NCBI GenBank assembly: GCA_038211455.1
Contig: JBBQVP010000016.1
Span: 1 to 42,724, forward strand
Length of the DNA: 42,724 bases
Direction: 5' to 3'
Source of the DNA: SZAS-79 sp038211455
GTDB lineage: Bacteria; Pseudomonadota; Gammaproteobacteria; Burkholderiales; SG8-39
Shown piece after piece: positions 8,081 to 16,371 of this stretch (positions within the stretch are counted from its first letter, which is position 1; each line of letters begins with the position of its first letter). The position numbers were made by a program, and so were the translations under genes. The notes under the pieces were generated by a model that searched no databases, had not been told where the DNA came from, and saw only the letters and a program-made list of their open reading frames with translations.

Positions 8081-9226
8081 TCAAGGCGCAGGGATCGCGA
8101 CCAGCCGCAGGCAGGTGATTTCCGATGGCGCCCAGAGGCGCTTTGGCGGACCCCAGTAGCCGGTGCCACGGCTGGTGTAGACCTGCAGCGCGCCGTGCAG
8201 ACGCAAGCCGGCAGTGAAAGGCTGCTGCAAGCGAACGAAATGATTCCACGGCCAGAACTGCCCGCCGTGCGTATGTCCGGAGAGTTGCAGGTGAAACCCG
8301 GCGCCTTCCGCGGCGCGCGCCGAACGCGGCTGGTGCGCAAGCAGGACGCGCAACGCGGCGTGCGCCGGCGCACCGTGCGCGGCGGCGTGCGGGTCGCTGC
8401 GGTGCGCCTCGGCGTAGTGGTGGGCGTTGAAATCCGTCACCCCGGCAATCACCACCGCTGCACCGGCGTGCTCCAGCACCACGTGCTCGTTCATCAGCAC
8501 GCGCATGCCGAGCCGGCGAATTTCGGCGATCCATTCCTGCGCGCCTGCGTAGTACTCGTGGTTGCCGGTGACGAAATAGGCGCCGTGGCGCGCGGCGAGT
8601 CGCGCGAGCGGCGCGGTGTGCGGGAAAAGCTGCGCCACGCTGCCGTCGACGAGGTCGCCGGTCACTGCGATCAAGTCGGCATCCAGGCGGTTCACCGCCT
8701 CGACGATCGCCTCGACATAGCCGCGCCTGATCGTCGGCCCGATGTGGATGTCGCTGATCTGCGCGATCCTGAAACCATGCAGCGCGGCCGGCAGCCCGGC
8801 GATCGCCACGTCGATCGCGACCACCGCGGCCGTGCGCCGTGCGTTGGCGAACCCCAGCAGCGTGAACAGGGCGGCGAGCAACGGGACTGCAACGGCGCTC
8901 CAGGCCTGCAGCGCATGCAGGGAGGCGCCTGAGCGCAGCGCCCAGGCCAGCGCGGATGCAAGCAGCAATCCGGCGTCGCGCAGGAAAGTGAGAACGAATA
9001 GCGAGGAAAACGCGCCCATCGCGATCATGCCGGCCCAGACCAGGAGGTCGGCAACCGGCTGGCGCACGATCCGGCGCGCAAACAATCCCATCGGCAGCAC
9101 GGCCGCCGAGAAAGTCAGCCACACCAGCAGAAGAACGAAACCTGGCGAACCGGAGGGCAGATCGGACAACAGCCTCCAGCCCACATAGGCGTGCAGCAGG
9201 AACACCAGGCTGTAGAGTCGGATCAT
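8081..9226 (-). CDS. membrane-anchored metallophosphoesterase (calcineurin-like)
   Basis: 381 residues. Four hydrophobic segments occupy roughly residues 1-135 and anchor the protein. The catalytic domain follows, with the metallophosphoesterase motifs in order: SDIHIG (158-163, D159/H161), GD (190-191), GNHE (221-224), an H in LLAHQP near 298, and GHTH (317-320). This layout fits the YkuE/YaeI-like group that hydrolyses phosphoester or pyrophosphate bonds, often at the membrane. The physiological substrate is not readable. It diverges from the acyl-CoA dehydrogenase across an 89-base gap. Confidence 0.85.
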   Translation of the reverse strand: MIRLYSLVFLLHAYVGWRLLSDLPSGSPGFVLLLVWLTFSAAVLPMGLFARRIVRQPVADLLVWAGMIAMGAFSSLFVLTFLRDAGLLLASALAWALRSGASLHALQAWSAVAVPLLAALFTLLGFANARRTAAVVAIDVAIAGLPAALHGFRIAQISDIHIGPTIRRGYVEAIVEAVNRLDADLIAVTGDLVDGSVAQLFPHTAPLARLAARHGAYFVTGNHEYYAGAQEWIAEIRRLGMRVLMNEHVVLEHAGAAVVIAGVTDFNAHHYAEAHRSDPHAAAHGAPAHAALRVLLAHQPRSARAAEGAGFHLQLSGHTHGGQFWPWNHFVRLQQPFTAGLRLHGALQVYTSRGTGYWGPPKRLWAPSEITCLRLVAIPAP

Positions 9227-9315
9227 GGGCCGCGCCCGTTGCCAGACGGCGCCGCATGCGCAAGGATGCGGGACCGGTCCGGCACACAGGCCGCGTTGAA
9301 CGGGATAGGGACGCC

Positions 9316-10455
9316 ATGTTACCGACTGACGAACAGGAACGCATCCGCGAGGCCGCGCGCGCCTTCGCGCTGCGCGAGATCATTCCCCATGCGGCTCGCT
9401 GGGACCGCGACTGCACGGTTCCCGTCGATGTCCTGCGCGCGATGGGCCGGCTGGGCCTCATGGGCATGTGCATTTCCCCCGAGTGGGGCGGCGTGGGCGC
9501 CGATTTCGTTTCGTATGCGCTGGCGGTCGAGGAGATCGCGGCCGGGGACTGCGGCCTGTGCAACATGATGTGCGTCAACAACTCGCCCAACTGCGCGGCG
9601 ATCGCGGATCACGGCACGCCGGAACAGAAGGAACGTTTTCTGCGCCCGCTGGCCTCGGGCGTGCAGTCGAGCGCGTTTCTCTTGACCGAGCCGCAGGCGG
9701 GGTCGGACGCCTCGGCCCTGCTCACGCGCGCGGTGCGCCGCGGCGACCGCTATGTGCTGAACGGCACCAAGCAGTTCATCACCGCGGGGCGCAGTGCGGA
9801 TGTGGCGCTGATCGTCGCGGTCACCGACCCGGCCGCCGGCAAGCGCGGGATCTCGTGCTTTCTCGCGCCCACCGCGACGCCGGGTTATCGCGTCGCAAGA
9901 GAGGAGAACAAGCTCGGCCACCGCGCCGCGGATACCTGCCAGATCGCGCTGGAAGACATGGAGATCCCGGTGGAGAACATGCTCGGCGCGCCGGGCCAGG
10001 GCTACCGCATCGCGCTGGCCTACCTTGAGAACGGGCGCATCGGCGTAGCCGCGCAGGCGGTCGGCGTCGCGCGCGCGGCCTACGAAGCGGCAGTCCGCTA
10101 CGCGCAGGAGCGGGTGACATTCGGCAAGCCCATCATCGAGCATCAGGCAATCGGCTTCCGGCTCGCGGACATGGCCACCGCGCTCGAAGCCGCGCGCCAG
10201 CTCACGCTCTACGCGGCGGAGCTCAAGGATGCGGGGCGGCCCTGCCTGAAGGAAGCGTCGATGGCGAAGCTGGCGGCCACCGAGATGGCCGAGCGCGTCT
10301 GTTCGGATGCGATCCAGGTGTTCGGCGGCAACGGCTACCTCAACGACTACCCGGTCGAGAAGTACTACCGGGATGCGCGCGTGCTGCCGATCTACGAGGG
10401 CACCAACGACATCCAGCGCATGGTGATCGGCCGGGCCTTGTCGGCCGAAAATTGA
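9316..10455 (+). CDS. acyl-CoA dehydrogenase
   Basis: A 379-residue flavoenzyme that introduces the alpha-beta double bond into an acyl-CoA. The N-terminal helical domain, the middle beta domain with LTEPQAGSDAS, and the C-terminal domain with the YEGTNDIQR block are present; the catalytic glutamate is E361 of YEGTND, the position used by short/medium-chain and 2-methyl-branched family members. The start at 9316 (MLPTDEQERI) has AGGG at a good distance; the frame is open 60 bases further, but that extension does not look coding. It is probably functionally linked to the nearby CoA ligase. Confidence 0.9.
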   Translation: MLPTDEQERIREAARAFALREIIPHAARWDRDCTVPVDVLRAMGRLGLMGMCISPEWGGVGADFVSYALAVEEIAAGDCGLCNMMCVNNSPNCAAIADHGTPEQKERFLRPLASGVQSSAFLLTEPQAGSDASALLTRAVRRGDRYVLNGTKQFITAGRSADVALIVAVTDPAAGKRGISCFLAPTATPGYRVAREENKLGHRAADTCQIALEDMEIPVENMLGAPGQGYRIALAYLENGRIGVAAQAVGVARAAYEAAVRYAQERVTFGKPIIEHQAIGFRLADMATALEAARQLTLYAAELKDAGRPCLKEASMAKLAATEMAERVCSDAIQVFGGNGYLNDYPVEKYYRDARVLPIYEGTNDIQRMVIGRALSAEN

Positions 10456-10473
10456 TCGGTCTGGGTGCGAAAT

Positions 10474-10863
10474 TCAGTCGACCTTCGCGGCGATCGCCTC
10501 GATCTCGATCTTCAGTTCCGGTCGTGCCAGCCCCTTGACCACCAGGATGATCGCGCCGGGCTTGTGCGCGCCCATCAGTCGGTCCCGCACTTCCACAAAC
10601 GTCCTTACATCCGCCCGGTCCGTGAGAAAAACGGTGAGCCTGACGATGTCGGAGAGCGCCATGTTCGCCGCGCCGAGGACCGCCGCGATGCGGGCGAACA
10701 CCACCTCGGCCTGCTCTGCGGTCTGTCCCGGCGTGGTGCCATCGGGTCGGGTGCCGACCTGGCCGTTCGTGAACAGGAGACGCGCTCCCGCTGGCACCTC
10801 GACGCCGTGCGCCACGTTGCTCGAGTGGTGGTAGAGCTCGTCCAGGACGTGAACCTTCAGCAT
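10474..10863 (-). CDS. RidA/YjgF family protein
   Basis: A 129-residue protein of the RidA/YER057c/UK114 fold, with the typical LLFTNGQVGTRPDG opening strand, the GQTAEQAEVVFARI helix and the DIVRLTVFLTD block. The arginine usually used to bind the imine carboxylate should lie in the last third; only ARPELKIEIEAIA is seen, so enamine/imine deaminase activity is likely but not certain. The ATG at 10863 is supported by a GGGGA site; the frame is open upstream into the next gene without support. It lies tail-to-tail with the acyl-CoA dehydrogenase (18 bases apart). Confidence 0.82.
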   Translation of the reverse strand: MLKVHVLDELYHHSSNVAHGVEVPAGARLLFTNGQVGTRPDGTTPGQTAEQAEVVFARIAAVLGAANMALSDIVRLTVFLTDRADVRTFVEVRDRLMGAHKPGAIILVVKGLARPELKIEIEAIAAKVD

Positions 10864-10930
10864 CAGTGAATCCCCGTTGGGTAGTGCATGGTTCTCATCG
10901 GTGCTGCGTGGCGTGCTTGTGCGGGGGCGG

Positions 10931-11353
10931 TCAGGCCGCGCCCAGGTAGCCGAGGTTGTGCCGGGCGGTGAACTCGGCCAGCGGACCCGCATGCACATGC
11001 TCCCTGGATACCCGCTCGCTGGCGCCAAAGTAGACGAACGCCGTCACAGGCTGCGGGCTCGGCGCGCCGAGGTCCTCGACCTGAATCTCGGCCCTTTCGT
11101 ACCAGCCCGCCTCGTCAACCTGTTCGAGTTGATCCATGTCCTTGAGTACCTGCGCGTCGACCTCGAAGAGCTGCCCCAGAACCCGCTCCCCGGCCCCGGG
11201 TTCGTTGACCAGCCACGGCAGGTACGCCTTCCCGATGATCAACAGCGGATAGCGCTCAACCGTGCAGAAGGCACCCGGCACGCGACGGCCGGCGTTGATG
11301 CCGAAGTTTGCGAAGCCTTCCTTCAGCGTGCCGTAGACGAAGACGTGAAACAT
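10931..11353 (-). CDS. gamma-glutamylcyclotransferase-fold (AIG2-like) protein
   Basis: 140 residues. It begins with the diagnostic FVYGTLKEG motif that binds the gamma-glutamyl group, and has the DQLEQVDEAGWYERAEI block that contains the usual catalytic glutamate and the conserved YxR. The middle part (VLGQLFEVD) matches the family strand. It could cyclise gamma-glutamyl-amines or act on a similar amide. It sits on the minus strand between RidA and HicB, all reading the same way, 68 and 84 bases from them, so cotranscription is possible. Confidence 0.78.
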   Translation of the reverse strand: MFHVFVYGTLKEGFANFGINAGRRVPGAFCTVERYPLLIIGKAYLPWLVNEPGAGERVLGQLFEVDAQVLKDMDQLEQVDEAGWYERAEIQVEDLGAPSPQPVTAFVYFGASERVSREHVHAGPLAEFTARHNLGYLGAA

Positions 11354-11437
11354 GGTGGCTGCCGTAGAAACCGCCGGCGCGCGGGGAAGGTGGTTCGCAC
11401 GATGAAGTGCCTCCCTCGCGTTCGGTGCGTTGCCAGT

Positions 11438-11653
11438 TTATGCGGTTTGAACCTCAACAACTTCGCTGACCGATGTCGGCGGAGGGATCGAAAGCCCTTC
11501 GCTCTTTAGGTCTTCGAGATGAAGTGCGATGGCTTCACGAATGAGCGCCAAGGCCTCGTCTTTCGTTTCTCCCGCAGCAATGCAGCCCGGTAAGTCTGGG
11601 ACATACGCACCGAAGGACGCAGGACCTTCTTCGACAACCACGAGGTAGCGCAT
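11438..11653 (-). CDS. hicB: HicB-family antitoxin
   Basis: 71 residues with the HicB pseudo-RNase-H-like core: MRYLVVVEEG, FGAYVPDLPGCIAAGET and EALALIREAIALHLEDLK. It is the short form and shows no C-terminal helix-turn-helix, so autorepression would have to involve another element. It follows hicA by 11 bases, the usual toxin-first order of many HicAB pairs. Base composition is visibly less GC-rich than the metabolic genes around it, which fits acquisition by transfer. Confidence 0.88.
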   Translation of the reverse strand: MRYLVVVEEGPASFGAYVPDLPGCIAAGETKDEALALIREAIALHLEDLKSEGLSIPPPTSVSEVVEVQTA

Positions 11654-11664
11654 TTCATTGCCTC

Positions 11665-11853
11665 CTACTTTTTGAGTCCGGCCTGCTTCAGAGCACTGTT
11701 GAGAGTGCCGGGTGGAATATCAATGCTTTGTTTTCCTGCCACGGTTACGGTCCCGGATTTGCTTGGGTGGTGAAACTGCCGGTGACTGCCTTTCGTTCGA
11801 ACATGAAACCACCCGTCGGCTTCAAGCATTGCAATCAGGTCCTTCACCTTCAC
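11665..11853 (-). CDS. hicA: HicA-family mRNA interferase toxin
   Basis: 62 residues from a GTG start, matching the normal HicA length. The double-stranded-RNA-binding-like fold is marked by VKVKDLIAMLEADGW, VRTKGSHRQF with the catalytic histidine H24, and the IPPGTLNSALKQAGL end. It would cleave mRNA unless bound by HicB encoded immediately downstream. The frame is open to 11964, with possible upstream ATGs (MGWLSSKN...), but the added residues do not resemble HicA, so the GTG is preferred despite a weak ribosome site. Confidence 0.85.
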   Translation of the reverse strand: MKVKDLIAMLEADGWFHVRTKGSHRQFHHPSKSGTVTVAGKQSIDIPPGTLNSALKQAGLKK

Positions 11854-12032
11854 GGTGCTGATTCTACGCCGCCCAGAATCCGAACCGCATAACGTGAATT
11901 GGATGACATTCTTAGATGACAACCAGCCCATATCATCCATCCCGGACGCAGATTCGGCTCTCATTCCTCTCGTCCTCCCTTGATCTCAAGACGTCAAGCC
12001 GGGACATCCGGAAAGACAATACAACCATAGTA

Positions 12033-12302
12033 ATGTCTCCCAGTCATACGCCCACGCCCGGCGCCCCTGCACCCAGGCCCCGCCTCCTCATGCCAGTTCG
12101 CGAGACGATCCGCCCCGGGCACTGCAGCCTTCGCACCAAGGTGACCTGCGTTCGGTCGATCAGGCGATTCATCTACTTTCACGCCACGCGTTGCTTCACT
12201 CTTTCGCCACCCGCCGGCTCGAAAACGGCTGCGACATCCGCACGGTGCAGGCTTTGCCCGGCGATGCCGGCATGCAGACGACGCCGACCTGCACGCAATG
12301 CT
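12033..12302 (+). pseudogene. decayed, internally deleted integron-integrase-type tyrosine recombinase
   Basis: Two frames together show both ends of one recombinase. Residues from 12033 onward (LLMPVRETIRPGHCSLRT, then RRFIYFH) match the N-terminal SAM-like domain of integron-type integrases (family pattern: LRxxIRxxHYSxRTExAYVxWIRRFIxFH). From about 12185, in another frame, HALLHSFATRRLENGCDIRT followed by VQAL matches the C-terminal catalytic block (HxLRHSFATxLLExGxDIRTVQxLLGH). About 220 codons between them are missing, and the junction falls at a repeated CACGC. The catalytic arginine (LRHS) is now leucine (CTT), LLGH is LPGD and the IYTH tyrosine is cysteine, so it cannot be active. The rest of 11854-12338 holds no other gene that I recognise. 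Confidence 0.72.
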
Positions 12303-12338
12303 CGATGCTGGAGACGCGCTTGAGCAAGCGCGAGCGGC

Positions 12339-13835
12339 TCACCCGTGCCGGTGCGGCAATCCGGGCGTGCGTGCATGGGCGATGCAGAATTCACCCACCC
12401 AGCCTTCCATCGCCCGTGCCGCGGTGAGCGTTCCCGCGTTGGCCGCATCCAGCCGTTCTCGCGCCGACTCGGCGTCACGCCGCATCTTCGCCTCATCTAC
12501 CGTCAGCATCCTGCCGCCCTGCAAGACAAAGCGCCCGCCGACCATAACCGCATCGATCGCGGTGCCGCTTTCACCGTTGACCATCTGCAACAGCGCATCG
12601 CGCAGCGGCACGTAGTTGATGTGCGCGAGATCGAGGAAAACAAGGTCCGCAAAGGCGCCAGGCGCAATGGTCCCGATGCTGGCGCCGAAACCGAGCACGC
12701 GCGCGCTTCCGGCAGTGGCGAGCCGGAACGCTTCTTCCACAGTAAGCCATTCGCGATAGTCGGGCCCGCGCACGCGCGACAGGTAGGACGCGAGCCGCGC
12801 CGCCTCGAACATGTTCTGCGTGTCCGACGTATTGCCCGCGTCGGTGCCTATGCCCACCGTCAGGCCGCAGTCGAGCATCGCGCGCACCGCCGCCAGCCCC
12901 GAGCCGAGGCGCAGGTTGCTCAATGGGTTGTGCGCCACCGCGCCTCCCGCGTCAGCAATCCGCCGCATGTCGTCTGCATCGATCCAGATGGCGTGCGCGC
13001 CGCTGAATTTCTCGCCCAGCAGCCCGAGTTTCGCCAGATGCGCGGTCAGGCTCGTGCCGTAGCGCTTTTTCGCAATCACCGCCTGCGTCGCCGATTCGGC
13101 GAGGTGCGTCTGGATGCCGACATCAAACTCGTGCGCGAGGTCGCGACAGCCGGTGAGAAACTCGTCCGAACAATGCATCGGTATGGTCGGCCCGAGCGAG
13201 GGCCGGATGAAGTCGCGGTCGAAGGACCAGTTCTGCAGAATCGAACGGCAGGCACGGAGACTCTCTGCGTAGGGCGCGGCGGCGGCACGGCGCGCCGTGT
13301 CGCGCAGGGACTCGGGCAAGGCTTCCACGAGACCCGGATAGGCCTGATACAAAGTGCGGTCGGACATCATCGGCGCGATCACCGCGCGCATGCCGACATC
13401 GCGATACGCGCGCCCGACCGCGGCCATGCCTTCGATCGACGGTATCGGGTACTCAACAAACAAATCGTAGGCCGCGGTGCAGCCTTTTTTCACCATCTCG
13501 ACCGCGCTCAATTGCGCGGAGAGGTATTTGTCCTCGAGATTGCGCGAACCGTTCAGCGCACCCGAGCCAGTCAGAAACATCTCCAGCGACAGGCGATCGC
13601 CGACCGCACCCTTGCCAAGCCCCCCGTGCGCGTGCGTGTGCGCGTTGACGAGGCCGGGGATAACCAGCCGATCCGTCCCATCGAAAACTTCGGCATCAGC
13701 GGGCGCCAGCATGCCCGGCGCACCGACGGCGCGAATGCGACCGCCCTCGATCAACAGGTCAAGTGGCTCGGCACGTACGGCACCTGCCGCAAGCACCTGA
13801 GCATTGCGCACCACCCTGCAGCGTTGTTCAGCCAT
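12339..13835 (-). CDS. amidohydrolase (nucleobase-deaminase-like), transporter-linked
   Basis: 498 residues of the metal-dependent amidohydrolase superfamily. Ligands are visible in VNAHTH (H66, H68), GIQTHLAES, SGAHAIWID and the GIGTDAGNTSD aspartate. It resembles guanine deaminase, SAH deaminase and related cyclic-amidine hydrolases, but is distinct from the two paralogues at 1.9-4.9 kb (different HTHAHGGLGKG loop). It starts 32 bases upstream of nothing else but directly after the ABC ATPase stop, with AGGGGAG before its ATG, and closes the five-gene transport operon; it most likely hydrolyses the imported compound in the cytoplasm. Substrate specificity is inferred only from context. Confidence 0.85.
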   Translation of the reverse strand: MAEQRCRVVRNAQVLAAGAVRAEPLDLLIEGGRIRAVGAPGMLAPADAEVFDGTDRLVIPGLVNAHTHAHGGLGKGAVGDRLSLEMFLTGSGALNGSRNLEDKYLSAQLSAVEMVKKGCTAAYDLFVEYPIPSIEGMAAVGRAYRDVGMRAVIAPMMSDRTLYQAYPGLVEALPESLRDTARRAAAAPYAESLRACRSILQNWSFDRDFIRPSLGPTIPMHCSDEFLTGCRDLAHEFDVGIQTHLAESATQAVIAKKRYGTSLTAHLAKLGLLGEKFSGAHAIWIDADDMRRIADAGGAVAHNPLSNLRLGSGLAAVRAMLDCGLTVGIGTDAGNTSDTQNMFEAARLASYLSRVRGPDYREWLTVEEAFRLATAGSARVLGFGASIGTIAPGAFADLVFLDLAHINYVPLRDALLQMVNGESGTAIDAVMVGGRFVLQGGRMLTVDEAKMRRDAESARERLDAANAGTLTAARAMEGWVGEFCIAHARTPGLPHRHG

Positions 13836-13867
13836 CGTACGCGCTCCCCTGGTTGCTGTTTCCGGTG

Positions 13868-15445
13868 TTACGCCGTGATCGCGGCCTGCAGATGGCCGGT
13901 CGCTTGCGAATGGCCTGTCGCCTGAGGATGACCGGTCATGTGCGCGCCGATCTCGGCTGCATTGGCCTGCGCGCGGTCAATGGCGAACACCAGTCGCCCG
14001 TCAAGCATCACCACGATTCGATCGGCGAGCTCGAGCAATTCGTCCAGGTCTTCGCTCAAGAGCAGCACCGCCGCGCCCTGGTTGCGCACATCCAGCACCC
14101 GCTCGCGAATCTCGCGGGTTGCCGCGAAATCCAGCCCCAGGCAGGGGTTCTGCGCGATCAGCAGGCGCACATCACCGCTCAATTCACGCGCGAGAACGGC
14201 CCGCTGCACGTTGCCCCCGGACAAGGTATCGATGCGCGCTCCGGGACCCGGGCAGCGTATGCCGAAGCGCTCTATCAGCGTGCGCGCGCGACGTTCGATC
14301 GCGGCGCGGTCGATGCGCCACAACGCACGCACGTGGGAAGGCGCGTCGAAATCGCGTAGCGCCAGATTATCTGCCACCGACAGGCTGCGCACACAACTGG
14401 ATGCGAGCGGCTCCTCGGCGAGCAGGAACACACCACGCTCGCGCATCTCGGCGCGGGTACGCCGGTAGGCTTTGCCCGCGACGGCGATGCTGCCGGCCTC
14501 GGGCTCGCGCTGACCGGCCAGCACCTCGACCAACTCCTTCTGGCCGTTGCCCGATACGCCGGCGACGCCGACGATCTCGCCCGCGGCAACCTTCAGCGAC
14601 AAAGCGCGTACCGCCGGCGCACCCCGGTCATTCAGCGCCGCGAGGTTCCGCAGTTCGAGGTAAATGCCGCCCGGCGCCCGCTCGCTGCGCACGGCGCTCA
14701 CCGGAGCCGGGCGCGCGCCGAAGGTCATCTCGACGAGCGCTTCGGTGTCGTGCTCCGCCACGAGGCCGCCGCCCGCGTTGCGACCGCCGCGCAGCACGCT
14801 CACCACGCTCGCATGCGCGCGCACCTCACGGAACTTGTGCGTGATCAGCACTACGGTCAATAGCCCGGCGTCGGTAAGCCTGCGCGCGTGCGACAGCACT
14901 TCATCCGATTCCTGCGGCGTCAGCACGCTGGTCGGCTCGTCCAGAATGAGCACGCGCACGCCGAGGTAAAGCTGCTTCAATATCTCGAGCTTCTGTTTTT
15001 CGCCGGCAGCAAGCGCCGTGGCCGGCGCATCCGGGTCGAGGCTGAAGGGCATGCGCCTGAAGAACTCGTCGATGCGCCGCCGCTCGGCGCGCCAGTCAAT
15101 GATGCCCGGGAGGTCGGCGCGAGCGAGGATCAGGTTCTCGGCGACCGTCATCGACGGCACCAGCGTGAAATGCTGGTACACCATCCCCAGGCCGGCGGCA
15201 TTGGCGGCGCGCGGATCGCGGATCGCGCGCGCTTCGCCGTCTATCCGTATGGTGCCACCGTCGGCCGCATGAAATCCCATCAGGCATTTCACCAGGGTGC
15301 TCTTTCCAGCGCCGTTCTCGCCGAGCAGGGCGTGGAACGTCCCTGGCTCGAAACGCACCGACACATCCTCCAGCGCGCGCACTGCGCCGAAGCGCTTTTG
15401 CATGTTGAGAACTTCGATGAGCGGCGGGTGCGTATCCATGACCAT
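13868..15445 (-). CDS. double ATP-binding protein of a BMP-type (nucleoside) ABC importer
   Basis: 525 residues containing two fused ATPase halves. The first has GENGAGKST, an LAAGEKQKLEILK signature and LILDEPTSVLTPQE, the second a degenerate Walker A (VSGNGQKE), TLSGGNVQRAVLARE and a modified Walker B (LLIAQNPCLGLD). The degenerate second site is normal for this sugar/nucleoside class (RbsA/NupO-like). It energises the two permeases encoded upstream; the start overlaps the permease stop by one base. Oddly, the C-terminus carries three imperfect copies of a six-residue TGHxQA unit from an 18-base tandem repeat (13883-13936). An alternative ATG lies two codons in. Confidence 0.9.
   Translation of the reverse strand: MVMDTHPPLIEVLNMQKRFGAVRALEDVSVRFEPGTFHALLGENGAGKSTLVKCLMGFHAADGGTIRIDGEARAIRDPRAANAAGLGMVYQHFTLVPSMTVAENLILARADLPGIIDWRAERRRIDEFFRRMPFSLDPDAPATALAAGEKQKLEILKQLYLGVRVLILDEPTSVLTPQESDEVLSHARRLTDAGLLTVVLITHKFREVRAHASVVSVLRGGRNAGGGLVAEHDTEALVEMTFGARPAPVSAVRSERAPGGIYLELRNLAALNDRGAPAVRALSLKVAAGEIVGVAGVSGNGQKELVEVLAGQREPEAGSIAVAGKAYRRTRAEMRERGVFLLAEEPLASSCVRSLSVADNLALRDFDAPSHVRALWRIDRAAIERRARTLIERFGIRCPGPGARIDTLSGGNVQRAVLARELSGDVRLLIAQNPCLGLDFAATREIRERVLDVRNQGAAVLLLSEDLDELLELADRIVVMLDGRLVFAIDRAQANAAEIGAHMTGHPQATGHSQATGHLQAAITA
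13883..13936. repeat. three imperfect 18-bp tandem repeats at ABC ATPase C-terminus
   Basis: Units at 13883-13900, 13901-13918 and 13919-13936 encode TGHLQA, TGHSQA and TGHPQA (minus strand) just before the terminal residues. The copies have drifted by third-base and second-base changes, so the expansion is older than that at 1861. Confidence 0.85.
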
Positions 15446-16371
15446 CAGCGGTTGATCGAGAGTTCGCCCGGCGCGCCGATCAGCCGGTGGCGCCGTGAGG
15501 AGCTCGCGATGAGCAGTGCAAGCGTCAGCGCATAGGGCGCCGCGCCGATCAGGTAATAATAGGAATTAATGCCGACCGCCTGCAGCGCCGGGCCGAGCGC
15601 CGCAGTCGCGCCGAACAGCAGCGACACCCAGACGCAGTTGAGCGCGTTCCAGCGCGCGAATATCACCAGCGTGACTGCCATCAATCCCTGGCCGCTCGAA
15701 AGCCCTTCGGCCCAGGTGCCCGGATAGGACAGCGACAGGAACGCCCCACCCATGCCGGCGAACAGGCCGCCGACGGCGGTCGCGAGCGCGCGCGTCAGGT
15801 TGACGCCGAAGCCGGCGGTGCGCGCGGCTTCGGCGTTGTCGCCGACAGCGCGCACGACAAGGCCCCAGCGGGTGTGGGCCAGCGCCCAGCGCATCGCGAA
15901 CGCGAACGCGATGCCAGCGAAAAACAGCGGGCTCACCTCGAGCGCAGCGCGGATCGCCGGTACGTCACTCCATCCGCCCAGCGACCAGAGCGGCAGGCGC
16001 GTTGCGCGTGGCTGCACAAAGGCCTTGCCGAGGAAAAACGCAAGCCCGGTGCCGAAGATGAACAAGGCGATGCCGACTGCGACATCGTTGACGCGCGGCA
16101 GGCTGCATACCCCGGCATGAAGCAGCCCGAGCAGGGCCCCCGCGCCTGCCGCGGCAGCGAGCCCGGCCCACGGCGAGCCGGTGAGATAGGACACGCCATA
16201 GCCGCTCATCGCGCCCATCAACAGCGTGCCTTCCAGGCCGAGGTTCACGCGCCCGCTTTTCTCAGTCAGCGTCTCCGCCAGGCTCACGAACAGGTAGGGC
16301 GTGGAAATCCTGATCGCGCCCCCCAGCACCGCGATCAGCACGCCCCACCCGCCAAGCTCACCCGGATTCAT
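15445..16371 (-). CDS. ABC transporter permease (BMP/nucleoside type, second permease)
   Basis: 308 residues, about eight or more membrane segments. The N-terminal block RISTPYLFVSLAETLTEKSGRVNLGLEG is the hallmark of the NupQ/YufQ-like permease paired with Bmp/PnrA binding proteins (the whole stretch is at residues 20-47; only its key words are named here as TPYLFVSLAE and VNLGLEG). The start at 16371 was chosen because its ATG overlaps the upstream permease stop as ATGA; a longer open frame to 16437 has no support. It forms the membrane pore with the adjacent permease. Confidence 0.88.
   Translation of the reverse strand: MNPGELGGWGVLIAVLGGAIRISTPYLFVSLAETLTEKSGRVNLGLEGTLLMGAMSGYGVSYLTGSPWAGLAAAAGAGALLGLLHAGVCSLPRVNDVAVGIALFIFGTGLAFFLGKAFVQPRATRLPLWSLGGWSDVPAIRAALEVSPLFFAGIAFAFAMRWALAHTRWGLVVRAVGDNAEAARTAGFGVNLTRALATAVGGLFAGMGGAFLSLSYPGTWAEGLSSGQGLMAVTLVIFARWNALNCVWVSLLFGATAALGPALQAVGINSYYYLIGAAPYALTLALLIASSSRRHRLIGAPGELSINR

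Noticed and set aside
11354..12032. attC/attI sites of an integron
   Set aside because: No paired GTTRRRY and RYYYAAC cores in the right spacing were found by eye; an attC model is needed.
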